A stretch of 64,000 nucleotides of DNA from Prosapia bicincta (taxonomy: Eukaryota; Arthropoda; Insecta; Hemiptera; Cercopidae). Positions 21,587 to 35,285 of the stretch are shown here, piece by piece. The stretch lies in assembly GCA_036971475.1 (NCBI GenBank), contig JBAIZL010000006.1, forward strand, positions 134,364,231-134,428,230. Reading direction: 5' to 3'. Under the pieces are notes generated by a model, which saw only the letters and a list, made by a program, of their open reading frames with translations, was not told the DNA's origin and made no database searches. The stretch's first letter is position 1. Each line of letters opens with the position of its first letter. The position numbers and the translations under genes are program-made.

Positions 21587-24500
21587 CTTCCCCTACATCC
21601 TTAGTCCTATATAACCCCATCCACCCTTCCTTATTCCTCCTCTCATAAGGGGTTAAAAGGATGGACACCACTTAAGGTCCACTTCAGGGTGCCACCTGGC
21701 TCAAGCTTTGCTCACTTACCCTATATCCTTAGTCCTATATAGTCCCGTCCACCATTCCTTATTCCTTCTCTCATAAGGGGTTAAAAGGATGGACACCACT
21801 TTAGGTCACCATCAGGGTGCCATCTGGCTCACGCTTTGCTCACTTACCCTATATCCTTAGTCCTATATAGTTCCATCCACCATTCCTTATTCCTTCTCTC
21901 ATAAGGGGTTAAAAGGATGGACACCACTTTAGGTCCACTTCAGGGTGCCATCTGGTTCACGCTTTGCTCACTTCCCCTATATCTTTAGTCCTATATAGTC
22001 CCGTCCACCATTCCTTATTCCTTCTCTCATAAGGGGTTAAAAGGTTGGACACCACTTTAGGTCACCATCAGGGTGCCATCTGGCTCACGCTTTGCTCACT
22101 TCCCCTGTATCCTTAGTCCTATATAACCCCATCCACCCTTCCTTATTCCTCCTCTCATAAGAGGTTAAAAGGATGGACACCACTTTAGGTCCACTTCAGG
22201 GTGCCATCTGGCTCACGCTTTGCTCACTTCCCCTCTATCCTTAGTCCTATATAGTCCCATCCACCCTTCCTTATTCCTCCTCTCATAAGGGGTTAAAAGG
22301 ATGGACACCACTTTAGGTCCACTTCAGGGTGCCATCTGGCTCACGCTTTGCTCACTTCCCCTGTATCCTTAGTCCTATATAGTCCCATCCACCCTTCCTT
22401 ATTCCTCCTCTCATAAGGGGTTGAAGGATGGACACCACTTTAGGTCCACATCAGGGTGCCATCTGGCTCACGCTTTGCTCACTTCCTCCATATCCTTAGT
22501 CCTATATAGTCCCATCCACCCTTCCTTATCCCTCCTCTCATAAGGGGTTGAAGGATGGACACCACTTTAGGTCCACATCAGGGTGCCATCTGGCTCACGC
22601 TTTGCTCACTTCCCCTGTATCCTTAGTCCTATATAGTCCCATCCACCCTTCCTTATTCCTCCTCTCATAAGAGGTTGAAAGGATGGACACCACTTTAGGT
22701 CCACATCAGGGTGCCATCTGGCTCATGCTTTGCTCACTTCCCCTGTATCCTTAGTCCTATATAGTCCCATCCACCCTCCCTTATTCCTCCTCTCATAAGG
22801 GGTTGAAGGATGGACACCACTTTAGGTCCACATCAGGGTGCCATCTGGCTCACGCTTTGCTCACTTCCCCTGTATCCTTAGTCCTATATCGTCCCATCCA
22901 CCCTTCCTTATTCCTCCTCTCATAAGGAGTTAAAAGGATGGGCACCACTATAGGTACACTTCAGGGTGCCATCTGGCTCACGCTTTGCTCACTTCCCCTG
23001 TATCCTTAGTCCTATATAGTCCCATCCACCCTTCCTTATTCCTCCTCTCATAAGGAGTTAAAAGGATGGACACCACTTTAGGTCCACTTCAGGGTGCCAT
23101 CTGGCTCACGCTTTGCTCACTTCCCCTGTATCCTTAGTCCTATATAGTCCCATCCACCCTTCCTTATTCCTCCTCTCATAAGGAGTTAAAAGGATGGACA
23201 CCACTTTAGGTCCACTTCAGGGTGCCATCTGGCTCACGCTTTGCTCACTTCCCCTGTATCCTTAGTCCTATATAGTCCCATCCACCCTTCCTTATTCCTC
23301 CTCTCATAAGGAGTTAAAAGGATGGACACCACTTTAGGTCCACTTCAGGGTGCCATCTGGCTCACGCTTTGCTCACTTCCCCTGTATCCTTAGTTCTATA
23401 TAGTCCCATCCACCCTTCCTTATTCCTCCTCTCATAAGGAGTTAAAAGGATGGACACCACTTTAGGTCACCATCAGGGTGCCATCTGGCTCACGCTTTGC
23501 TCACTTCCCCTGTATCCTTAGTCCTATATAGTCCCATGCAACCTTCCTTACTCCTCCTCTCATAAACGGTTAAAAGGATGGACACCACTTTAGGTCCACT
23601 TCAGGGTGCCATCTGGCTCACGCTTTGCTCACTTCCTCCATATCCTTAGTCCTATAATGTTCCATCCAACCTTCCTTATTCCTCCTCTCATAAACGGTTA
23701 AAAGGATGGACACCACTTTAGGTCCACTTCAGGGTGCCATCTGGCTCACGCTTTGCTCACTTCCCCTAAATCCTTAGTCCTATATAACCCCATCCACCCT
23801 TCCTTATTCCTCCTCTCATAAAGGGTAAAAGGATGGACACCACTTTAGGTCCACTTCAGGGTGCCATCTGGCTCACGCTTTGCTCATTTCCCCTAAATCC
23901 TTAGTCCTATATAACCCCATCCACCCTTCCTTATTCCTCCTCTCATAAAGGGTAAAAGGATGGACACCACTTTAGGTCCACTTCAGGGTGCCATCTGGCT
24001 CACGCTTTGCTCACTTCCTCCATATCCTTAGTCCTATATAGTCCCATCCACCCTTCTTTATTCCTTCTCTCATAAGAGGTTGAAAGGATGGACACCACTT
24101 TAGGTCCACATCAGGGTGCCATCAGGCTCACGCTTTGCTCACTTCCCCTCTATCCTTAGTCTTATATAGTCCCATCCACCATTCCTTATTCCTTCTCTCA
24201 TAAGGGGTTAAAAGGATGGACACCACTTTAGGTCCACTTCAGGGTGCCATCTGGCTCACGCTTTGCTCACTTCCTCCATATCCTTAGTCCTGTATAGTCC
24301 CATCCGCCCTTCTTTATTCCTTCTCTCATAAGAGGTTGAAAGGTTGGACACCACTTTAGGTCCACATCAGGGTGCCATCTGGCTCACGCTTTGCTCACTT
24401 CCCCTCTATCCTTAGTCCTATATATTCCCATCCACCATTCCTTATTCCTAATCTCATAAAGGATTAAAACGATGGACACCACTTTATTTTCACTTCAGGG

Positions 24501-24832
24501 TGCCATCTGGCTCACGCTTTGCTCACTTCCTCCATATCCTTAGTCCTATATAGTCCCATCCGCCCTTCTTTATTCCTTCTCTCATAAGAGGTTGAAAGGA
24601 TGGACACCACTTTAGGTCCACATCAGGGTGCCATCAGGCTCACGCTTTGCTCACTTCCCCTCTATCCTTAGTCCTATATATTCCCATCCACCATTCCTTA
24701 TTCCTAATCTCATAAAGGATTAAAACGATGGACACCACTTTATTTTCACTTCAGGGTGCCATCTGGCTCACGCTTTGCACACTTCCCCTATATCCTTAGT
24801 CCTATATAACCCCATCCACCCTTCCTTATTCC
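21587..24832. repeat. 128-bp satellite array, about 25 monomers
   Basis: The motif cagggtgcca recurs at 21685, 21813, 21941 and 22069, giving a 128-bp period; later units vary by a few bases. Each unit contains cacgctttgctcacttcccc, tatccttagtcctatatag, ccttattcctcctctcataa, and gtta-aaggatggacaccact. The right part (about 24010-24780) shows a two-unit higher-order repeat, with one type carrying tctcataagaggttgaaagg and the other tctcataaaggattaaaacg. There is no sustained frame across units. Confidence 0.97.
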
Positions 24833-25465
24833 TTTATATAAACTAGATAGGTGAGTGAGCGACGTTGGCCTCGTTGTAAAAGGTAATGGCCTCGTTGAAC
24901 GTGGGAAATGGCCTCAAGCTTGAGGTTCATCATTGCCTGTAAAACACATTGGGCATAGCAAGCCTTTCGTACTGGAAGACTGCGCCCACACATTGTAGAC
25001 ACTAATTGACACTCTCTCAGGTATTCAACTTGTGTCTTTTAAGAAATGAACCAAGACGAGTGTAAGCTTTATTTCACACCCTAAAAAAATGGTTCTATTA
25101 TTACAAGGGGTGACTTTTAAACCTAAAAAAGTCTGAAAAACTGTCAAACATATGCAAACAAAAATAAACATATTAAAAGTAGGGCAAAATGAATAAATGA
25201 AAGGTACAGATTAGTAAAAAAACGTACCTTAGACTGATAACATTAAAATAATATATAAAAAAATGTAAGGAGTATAATTATAACAGGATCTGTTATTCCA
25301 GTAAGGGAGGAAAGGTACATGAGAGCGTGGCAAAGTGGAGCTACAATATTTAATGAAATAAAAAATATTAGAAAATTAAATACTTGAAAAATAAAAAGAT
25401 AGTTGATAACTTACAAAAATGGCTAAGGAGATAGGAAGGTCTGGATAAAAAGAAATTCTACAGAT
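24833..25465. other. Flank of satellite, no gene seen
   Basis: Contains two near copies of a ggcctcgttg phrase (24868, 24890) but no coding or terminal-repeat signal that I can support. Confidence 0.5.
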
Positions 25466-26700
25466 GTGGAAGGCGGAAACGAGAAAGTTGAGAAGGAAAA
25501 AGATAAAGAGGAAGTGGAGGATAGGTGGGAAACGGAGAAACATGAAGCAAGGGCTGAAAAGGAATGGGAAAAATCTGAAGCAAAGGCGAAAAGGGAAAGA
25601 GATCAAGTAGAAGCAAAGGCGAAAAGGGAAAGTGACAGAGAAGAAGCTGGAGAAAGGTAGAGAAAAAATAAAAATAAGACTGCAGGAGATAGAGGAAAGG
25701 AAACAGTATATGGAAACTGTAAGGGCAAGCCCTAAGATCCATCAAGTATCTGTCACCCAGGAGACAGGAGGAATGAAAGAAAGGATGGAACAGTGGGAAA
25801 GTTATATTTCAGTGATGTAAGAAAAGTTAAAGGAAAAAGACAAAGAAGTAACAATCATCCCCGAAAACACAACATTGAGTATTGGAGGGGATAAATAGAG
25901 GATCCCATGTCATTCCTAACAGAGGTTGAAAGGTTAATTAATGAAATTTACCCAACAATGGGGAGAGATTCCAAACGTAACAATATATAAAAATTTTAAG
26001 GATTTCGGGTGGTGAATGGTGGCGGGCAATAAAAAAAGGGGGAGAAGGTTATGAGAAATTTAGCGAATTATTTGTTAAAACTAATTGGGGTTTTAACGAA
26101 AAGAAAGAGTTGCACGCATTTTAGATAATAAGCATTATTATAATTCGAAGCCAAGCAATAAGCCGAACGTAACCAACCTCCCAATCTCCTAATCATATCC
26201 GGAGATCCTATGGTGACTCCAAAGGAAAACCGGGAACCCCGTACCCTACAAGACCTGATCATACAAAGTCCAATCCTAGAACTAGTAGTCAACCAAAAAA
26301 CGTAACTGTAAGTTCCCTGTAAAAAGTAGCCTCAAAACACCTAGAGGAAACTCCGATCAAAAGTGGAGGAACATAGAGATGAAGGATAGTTATCTCGTAT
26401 ACGGCCAATAAGGCTCATATGTTAGGAGTAAAAATCTCGGTGTTATAGCGCAAAATTAGTCGGACTATCCCTAAATATTCGGGAATGGTTTCTGGAAGAT
26501 GGAGAACACAGAAGACCGGTTAACTCAAATATCGAACATTGCCCGGCAATACAGGCGAGGATATACGATCACAGAGTATACGTTGAAATAGATACGGGAG
26601 CGCAAGTTTCGCTCATTAATGCTCAGGCATATGTAACACCTCTAAAACGTCACAAACCTCACTCCCAGTATTATGCTAGCTGATGCAACTACTTACCTAA
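25466..26700 (+). mobile_element. Eroded gag/protease region of an LTR retrotransposon (Gypsy-like grade)
   Basis: Three clues appear in gag-pol order. First, an E/K/R-rich coiled-coil frame at 25466-25660 (for example EEVEDRWETEKHEARAEKEW). Second, a capsid-like stretch at about 25907-26110, with MSFLTEVERLINEIYPTMGR and, in another frame, EGYEKFSELFVKTNWGFNEK. Third, a retropepsin active-site segment at 26582-26641, VEIDTGAQVSLINAQAY, containing the D-T-G-A triad. Frames are interrupted throughout. No RT, integrase or LTR pair was identified. The retropepsin motif is the strongest part; the element class is inference. Confidence 0.55.
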
Positions 26701-28119
26701 TTGGTTTTTAAATGAATTTAGGAATTTCATTTGCAATGAGATCTATGTTTGGGAAAATTACAGGTTTCGAAATTTAGATTGAACACCCTGCTTAGGTTAT
26801 TACCATTGCAGGGCCACACCGGTAAGTATTAGACAAGTTATGAAGGTAATTATTTGTATGAACGACGCAGATGGAATGTATTAAAGGTAATGTCAAAGGT
26901 AAAAGGTTTTGGATGTCAAAGACATCGATGGAGCTGTCCTAAAATAGCACAATAAGGGAAGATAGGTGCAAAAGTTAGAAGGAGGGTTACAAACTTACTA
27001 AAATAAATTCATAAATATAAATTCACTTATACTTATCGGGATATGAATATGTTGACATACATAATTTATAAATGATAACACACAAAAAAACCAGAGGGGA
27101 CAGAAATTGCAAGATAAGTAAGACAGGCGAGGTAAGGAAAGTTAAATTTGACCCGTTGCAACGCACCCTTGTGTGTCTTTGATGGCTAGGTATGGTCTTT
27201 CAACTTCATAAAAATTAAAATTTCATTAATTTTTTGTATAATATAAATTCAACCAAATAATACCAAATTTATGTGATGTTGCAATATGTAGGTCACACAA
27301 GTAACTAAAGGTATAATAATCTGCCCTAGCAAAGGTCATATATAAGCAAAACTCACGGCCTATATCTGGAAGCTCTGTGTTATTAGAAACGTAAAAAGTA
27401 AAATCCTGCGTGGCTAGTAGCCTAAATCGTCGGCCGAGAGGGGTAACTAATATTAAGTTAAACTTGAAAAGTACGAACAGAAGAAATGGTAAGTAGATCT
27501 TCAGCAATGGAGGAACAAATCTCGGAAGCCGGACGTTTAGAATGACGTTATGGGCATGGGAAAGTGCCGAAAATCATCTATTTATACAAAATTTTAAATA
27601 AACTTAGATATAAAAATGTAAAATAAAGGAATCAAATTAAATTTAACAGAAAAGATGGCTTCACGTTTCCTCTTAAACGCCCAAGTTTATATAATAAGGT
27701 ACACATTCATAAGAAATATTACAAAAATATAGATAATATTAGTATACGAGAATCTATGTAATAAAATATTGTAAATAAATAATATCCAAAGTTTAATCAA
27801 TATTAAAGTCAAATAATACAATGGCAGGAGAAGTAAGTCATGATTAATTTGATGGTCTTTACCATAGAATTAGACATCATTTACATAAACTCGAGCAGAC
27901 TTTTCTAACTTCCTAACATTACAATATTCTCGCTTGTTGAACCGTTTCAGAATGACTCAGTTTCCAAAATTTAAATAGTTTTCTTTATCAGCCGGTACCA
28001 AAATTTTCAGTTATTTCAGATGAAAGTAAGTGACAAGTTGTATTCAAACAATCACTAAATAGGAACAAGAATTTTTAAAAAAATTTCAAAAATTGTAACA
28101 AATTTTGTAGAAATATAAA
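26701..28119. other. AT-rich interval, no gene seen
   Basis: May include decayed remains of the preceding retrotransposon, but no RT or integrase motif was found in any frame. The 93-codon minus frame at 27226-27507 has no recognisable motif. Confidence 0.45.
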
Positions 28120-29160
28120 TAATTAAGTAAACAATGAAGATAAAACTTCAATGATTAATTCTGTCCACCTTAAACTAAATATAGCTAATATGTTCATTTG
28201 TCAGTGTTGTTTCTTCTAGACAATATATGTCATGTTTTATTATAAAAGTTTTCAAATGTAAATTATGTTTTGTATGAATTGCATGTGCATAAAATATTTA
28301 GGAATAAAAAACACAGGTTTATAGAGAACAACAGAGGACAAATTAGGACATTGTTTTACCAACAAATGAAATAAAAGGACACTCAAGCAAACAATTTATC
28401 AATTTTGAATAGTTAAATGATCATTACTGTACTTTTCCTTTCAACGTTTTGCAAAAAAATATTATTTAAAAAGTTTTTGAAGTCAAGAAGGAATATTATT
28501 TTGATTAATTAAATTGTAAATTAAATTAGATAAAACTTTCAATAAATTTTAAAGATCCTAATTCCTATGGAACCAAATTATAAAAAATACTAAATTGGAA
28601 CAATTTCTTAGAAAATATTGTCGCACTTTTTAAAAATTTTATATAAGTTTAATTAATTAAATGGACAATGAATCTAAAATTCAACGATTTTCTGTAATAC
28701 AATTAAATAAATATATATGTTTTCATCTTTATATCTATAATACAAAATGTACATTTATATATCGTGTTTAATAATAAGTTACTTGAGAAATCTGCAATAT
28801 GTTTTGAATAAATTGTGTGTGCATAAAATTTAATATTAACAAAAAGAAACGCCTGGCAACAAATTACGAACTGAATTAGTAACAGATTAAATAAACAGAC
28901 TCTCAAAGAAGTCCTATAGTAAATTTAATTGATTAAATGGATATGTTTGTACTTTCTTACGTCACTATGCAGTATGCATAATTTTTGCAACGTTATTTAA
29001 GAAGCGTTTGAAGTAACGAAGGAAAAAACTGATTTAATAAATTGTAATTAAAATTATTCAATAGTTTCAATCATTTTAATAATCCAAATGCTTGTGGAAC
29101 CAAATTACCAAACATTCAAAATATTGCCACCTTAAAACATAATATAAATGTAATACAATC
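28120..29160. repeat. Diverged tandem duplication, about 540-bp unit, two copies
   Basis: Shared landmarks are atgttttg...aattg-gtgtgcataaaa (28263 and 28799), then a ttgcaa(a)-n-ttatttaa-aag(c/t)-ttttgaagt block (28450 and 28990), then a tggaaccaaatta block (28568 and 29095). The spacing is about 530-540 bp. Strongly diverged and non-coding. Confidence 0.65.
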
Positions 29161-29454
29161 TTCTTATTACATAAAGATACTGTTATTAAAGAAATCGTTC
29201 TTGGAAATTCATTTAAAGCTTGAGCTAGCAGATGGAAAGAGTGTTTTTTTTTAAAAAAGTCTGGTTATATATTCCTCCAGGAGATCCTGTTCGACAGCTC
29301 GCAAGCGCCTGTAGGGGAATGCGTAATGCAGGATAGGGCAATAATTTTAACCAGTCTACCTGGTTGTTTCGTCGTTAGGATGTAAGGTGAGTCAATGTAT
29401 GACACGTATCTTTAGCTGGTGGATTTCAGGAGTGCATCATACGACGTAAACCTA

Positions 29455-30990
29455 TCATATATAGAAACCCTTTAATGTTACCAAGTAACAGACTTATACA
29501 CTAATATAGAGCAGAGACGGGCTAAATAAATACAAAGGCGGAGTGAGTAAAGTAAAGTTTGGGCGTGGGAGTGCATAATAGGTGAATCAATCCAGGACAA
29601 ACACTTTAATGTTAACAAGTAACAGACTTATACACTAATATAGAGCAGGGACGGGCTAAATAAATACAAAGGCGGAGTGAGTGAAGTAAAGTTTGGGCGT
29701 GGAAGTGCACAATAGGTGAATCAATCCAGGACAAACACTTTAATGTTAACAAGTAACAGACTTATACACTAATATAGAGCAGGGACGGGCTAAATAAATA
29801 CAAAGGCGGAGTGAGTAAAGTAAAGTTTGGGCGTGGGAGTGCACAATAGGTGAATCAATCCAGGACAAACACTTTAAGGTTAACAAGTAACAGACTTATA
29901 CACTAATATAGATTAGGTAAGGGCTAAATAAATACAAAGGCGGAGTGAGTAAAGTAAAGTTTGGCCGTGGAAGTGCACAATAGGTGACTCAATCCAGGGC
30001 AAACACTTTAATGTTAACAAGTACCAGACTTATACACTAATATAGAGCAGGGACGGGCTAAATAAATACAAAGGCGGAGTGAGTAAAGTAAAGTTTGGGC
30101 GTGGGAGTGCACAATAGGTGAATCAATCCAGGACAAACACTTTAATGTTAACAAGTACCAGACTTATACACTAATATAGAGTAGGGAAGGGCTAAATAAA
30201 TACAAAGGCGGAGTGAGTAAAGTAAAGTTTGGGCGTGGAAGTGCACAATAGGTGAATCATTCCAGGACAAACCCTTTAATGTTAACAAGTAACAGACTTA
30301 TACACTAATATAGAGCAGGGAAGGGCTAAATAAATACAAAGGCTGGGTGAGTAAAGTAAGGTTTGGGCGTGGAAGTGCACAATAGGTGAATCAATCCAGG
30401 ACAAATAATTTAATGTTAACAAGTAACAGACTTAAACACTAATATAGAACAGAGAAGGGCTAAATAAATACAAAGGCGGAGTGAGTAAAGTAAAGTTTGG
30501 GCGTGGGAGTGCACAATAGGTGAATCAATCCAGGACAAACACTTTAATGTTAACAAGTAACAGACTTAAACACTAATATAGAGCAGGGAAGGGCTAAATA
30601 AATACAAAGGCGGAGTGAGTAAAGTAAGGTTTGGCCGTGGAAGTGCACAATAGGTGAATCAATCCAGGACAAACACTTTAATGCTAACAAGTAACAGACT
30701 TATACACTAATATAGAACAGGGAAGGGCTAAATAAATACAAAGGCGGAGTGAGTAAAGTAAAGTTTGGCCGTGGAAGTGCACAATAGGTGAATCAATCCA
30801 GGACAAACACTTTAATGTTAACAAGTAACAGACTTATACACTAATATAGAACAGGGAAGGGCTAAATAAATACAAAGGCGGAGTGAGTAAAGTAAAGCTT
30901 GGCCATGGAAGTACAACAATAGGTGAATCAATCCAGGACAAACACTTTAATGTTAACAAGTAACAGACTTATACACTAATGTAGCACAAC
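29455..30990. repeat. 134-bp satellite array, about 11 monomers
   Basis: The word gacttatacac occurs at 29491, 29625 and 29759, a 134-bp period. Each unit contains gggctaaataaatacaaagg, cggagtgagtaaagtaaag, tttgg-cgtgg-agtgcacaat and caatccaggacaaacacttt. The array ends abruptly after 30980. It is unrelated in sequence to the 128-bp satellite 5 kb upstream. Confidence 0.97.
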
Positions 30991-32814
30991 CAAGCTGAGG
31001 AAAGGACGTCACCGTTACCACAGAAAATATCGGAGGAAATCAGGCAAATTCTGTATCCAAATTTCGCCAACATCACAAGGACAATCTGCTCGAGTTACAA
31101 AGAATTAGAACAATTTTATCTTTTTCACAAATAACTACAAATTAAAATGAAATTTGTTTGGTAAATTGGCAAATTTTAATAAAAGAATGTTTTTGAATAG
31201 AGTTTCCTTATCTTCTAAAAATATAACATGAAGGCAAATGCGACGCTATGTTGAAATACTTCATAGAACCAAAATGGCGGGCATGGAATTAGTAAGGTGT
31301 AAATAAATGCAAAGAAATAGAATTAAAATTGTGAAAAATATCTCATCTTTAAATAAAGATAGTTTTAAAAGAGTACTAAAATGCATAATAAGTTAAAATG
31401 TTTGTAAAATGCTGTTAGTTGAGATGTGAAATAAATAAATGGGGTTTCACAGGATTCCAGGGTTCAGAATCAACACAAATATATTAAATTGAGTTACTCT
31501 GTCACAAGTAGAATGATAGGTATTTACTTTAATAATTATTGTGTCTAAATGTTTTTGCTTTAAAATATTATTTTGTTGACTTTTTTATTATGTGATAAAA
31601 AAAAGTAATAAAATAGTAATATGTTAAAGAGGTAATAGGGAAAGTATTAAATCAGTTGCAAATCCAAAATATCCAATGCCAGTTAGAAATAAACAAAATA
31701 TAAAATGGTACAGAAATACTTGGCAGTCGAAATGAGATGTTTTGAAACAATTTTCAGATAGTTTTAATAAGTTCGGAATTAAATAGATTAATGGATAACC
31801 TAATCTGTTTTCAAAAAGTTTTTCATCGTTCGGGTTAAAGACAAGAAATTACAACAAAATAAGTACAAATTTAAAAATAATTTTGCTAGATATTTTGGTA
31901 ATTATCTAGGACAACAAATATTTGTTTATTCAGTGGTTATTTAATTATGAGTGTGACCTTCTGAAAGGAACGAGAGTTGTACATTCTTAAGGCATCAACC
32001 ATTTCAACAGAAATTGTTATTAGAAATTATTTTTAAAAACTACAGAATTAGGTTATGTATTAGCAATATATTAGGAAAGAAAAGTAAGAGGTTTAATTTT
32101 AAATAATCTATAGTCTTTTAAAATATAGATGTGTGTGATTTTGTGATGTCATTCTGATTTTTAGGTATGTTTTTTATTTTTAAATATATTAAATTTTATG
32201 ATTTAATTTTATGATTTAATTTTAAATTTCGAGTATGTATTTTTTAATTAGTTTTGATTTTTAAATATGTTTGTTTTACTGGGTAAATTTTGCGTTTCAG
32301 GGTATGAAGTTTTGGATTTAAATATATACTTTTCAATTAATAATATTTATTCAAATAAGTATTTTTTCTTACATGGTTGAATAAAAAATCATAGTGTTTT
32401 TTAGGTGTTAATATTAATTTTAATTGGGTAAAATGTTGAACTGATATAAATTATAAATTTAATAAAACATGTTTGAACTTGCTATTTGTGTACTGTCCTA
32501 GTTATATATTTTTTTGAGAAAATCTAATAAAATTAGTAACTTGCAAATTGAGTATAAATATTATTTTATAAAGCTACTTTCTTGGACAATCATAAACCAT
32601 GGTAATTAAGCTAGATACTTTCAACTAATTAATTCTCCGGGAAACAAAAGCTCAAAGGGTTAAACCTACAAGAGCAAGGTTTTTTAAATCTAGTGACTGT
32701 TTCTCTGACAGATTTTGTCAAGCATTATAACAGGTTCTTAGTGAGGTCAGAAATTCTATCTAGCTGTGGAGGACTAGCTGTGGTACCAACATTAAACTCA
32801 CTACCTCAGGCACA
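30991..32814. other. AT-rich interval with a short open stretch, no assignable gene
   Basis: Directly after the satellite, about 31015-31130 reads open on the + strand (EEIRQILYPNFANITRTICS). This could be a gag-like fragment or chance. The remainder is very AT-rich with no coding signal. Confidence 0.4.
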
Positions 32815-32921
32815 CGCACACACTATCGAACATACATGCACGCACTTACTTGCACACACAGACTAACACGCGCGCGCGTACAACACACACACACACACAC
32901 ACAAGCACGCATTCGCACACT

Positions 32922-32954
<33 letters not shown>

Positions 32955-33041
32955 GAACGAACATACTGCACGCACTTACTTGCACACACACAATAACACG
33001 CGCGCGCGTACAACACAAACACACACACGAACTCACACACA

Positions 33042-33080
<39 letters not shown>

Positions 33081-33233
33081 ACTCACACACAAACACGCAC
33101 AAACACACACACACACGAACGAACATACATGCACGCACTTACTTGCACACACACACACTAACACGCGCGCGCGTACAACACACACACACACACACAAAAA
33201 ACGCACACACACACACACACGAACTCACACACA

Positions 33234-33292
<59 letters not shown>

Positions 33293-33360
33293 GCACGCAC
33301 ACAAATAGTTACACACACACACACACACGCACACAAAACGTGAACGCACGTGCACACACA
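32815..33360. repeat. CA/CG alternating purine-pyrimidine array with higher-order units
   Basis: (CA)n is organised in about three larger units (starting near 32827, 32958 and 33120). Each has a tgcacgcacttacttgcaca phrase followed by taacacgcgcgcgcgtacaa. Long frames of His-Thr (+) or Cys-Val (-) are dinucleotide artefacts. Almost all of it is alternating purine/pyrimidine. Confidence 0.95.
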
Positions 33361-35236
33361 GCTATACACTATCAGAAAATCTGTTTTAAGTTACTGTAAA
33401 ACTTCATTTATTTCATATTGGTAAATCTTTAGGTTATCCAGTAAACCATAGGATTTATACACACTTCGTGTTAAATGTCTTCTGTGATCATCGTTCATTT
33501 CGGATGTTTACTATCTCAGTTAATCTTAGGCTTAACCTCAGAGACAAGTTAAATATTATCCAACTATACCCAACCTATCATAACCTTAATTGAGAAGCTT
33601 TTACTTAGATGGAAAATGATAAGGCAATACTCATTTGTTATTCTCAAGACCCACATTTTCCATCCGTCATTAGTAAAATTTCCACATCTTTATTTTGGAA
33701 AATTTTCCAACATCTTCAAAAATTTAGTGGTAAAAGCCCCAAAACCCTTTCTGTTATTGTACAAAATACTTACATTTACCACTTCATGTTTTTCAATGAA
33801 AGGTTTACTAGTTAATCTTGAGGTTTACAACATACAGTTACATTTATACAACAAATATAGTAAATTTGGCTTACCATGTACACATATATAGTACTGTACA
33901 GACTGATATAACACGGCGTTTCTAGGCAATTTAGCGTCAGTCAAGGCGTTATGTAGGCAATTTAGCGTCAGTGTAGCCGTGTTACTACGAAAATGTAACT
34001 AATAAGAACAACTGAACCAAGCAAAGATATAGAGCTACGACACGATATTACTGCAATTATATGCTAAGTACAAATGTAAATAAAGATGAATAAGTAACGC
34101 TGGTCTGAGTAAAAAGTTATGTTTCAACTCAGTTGTCTGGACAGATGTCTTGACGTGTTCAATTTTATTATGCCATTTCCCATTAAGTATTAAATTTGTG
34201 GATTTGATTCAAAAACATTTAGCAAAATGATTTTGTCACACCAACAAACACAGTTATTTTAGACACTAATTTTGCACTTAAAACCATTTCAACGTAAGTA
34301 ATAATATAAAGTATATTTAAATTTATGTAGGTTTTAAAACCTTTTACAATTTTAGAAACTCTCACAAAATTAGTAATAAATAAACATTTGTGTTTAGTAC
34401 ACAACATAACCTTTTCCAACCGTTCTGATTTTCAACTGTTCCAACTGATTTGAACAACTGCAACAATATTTAATTTCTCACAACTCTGGTTTTGTACGTT
34501 TCCTATCTGTAGGACAGATCTGATATTTTAAATTTATCTGTGTAGTCTTCCAGGGAAATTCAAAATTATTCCAATTTCATTCTTTTCTCCATCGCCTGAA
34601 TATATTAGTTTAGCCACCAGATTGTATTAGCATTGGAAATTCCAGCGATAGTGGGTAGAGGGTAAAAGTGCTAATAGATAGCAATATTAAGGAACTTGAC
34701 GGATTACAGGGACACAGAATTGTTTAGGGCCACAGGTTTGTAAGTAATATGCAGTAAATGGCGCGTTGTTGTGGCAGAGGAGGAGTAATGTCTATATTCT
34801 CAGCCCTAATATCTTAAGTTTAGCTTATGGGTTAGCTTATTTTTTCACACAAATGTTTTTACTACTAAATTATATAAATTTCAGTAGTAGTAAATGAAAA
34901 TATATGTGTAAGAAGAAATATATTGTGTCACTTTTGCTGTTTCATCGCCACACTCTTTCCAGGTATTCCAAAATACCATTGCAGAGTGGTTATTCCTTTC
35001 CCATGGCTATTATGTTGTTTGCAGATTTTCTTATTTTAGTGAAAGGAGGCTTCTGCAGTTGAATATGAGACAGCCTGAAGGGCATTCAGCTAATATGCAT
35101 ATTTTCGTCTCCTTTGTTACAAAGCAACTCAAATAAGCAAAAAATATAACAGTCAATTACTTTTTCACAATATTTTAAATCAGAAACCAAAATCACCAGT
35201 ATTTATTGCGTGGAATATCGTAAAGTTATTCTTATA

Positions 35237-35237
<1 letters not shown>
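33361..35237. other. AT-rich interval, no gene; small hairpin at 33908-33993
   Basis: taacacggc (about 33910) pairs with gccgtgtta (about 33985). Between them the 19-nt word taggcaatttagcgtcagt is directly repeated. Elsewhere only short, motif-free frames. Confidence 0.5.

Positions 35238-35285
<48 letters not shown>

Noticed and set aside
21587..24832. CRISPR-like repeat array
   Set aside because: Monomers are contiguous 128-bp units without unique spacers, in a eukaryotic context. The 66-bp and 134-bp arrays fail for the same reason.
27226..27507. 93-codon minus-strand frame as a membrane protein
   Set aside because: The hydrophobic start is a product of AT-rich codons; no recognisable family, and the interval is decayed transposon territory.
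33609..33891. Overlapping 68- and 91-codon plus-strand frames
   Set aside because: Two overlapping frames of AT-rich composition with no motif, no splice or promoter context and no homologue in the window.
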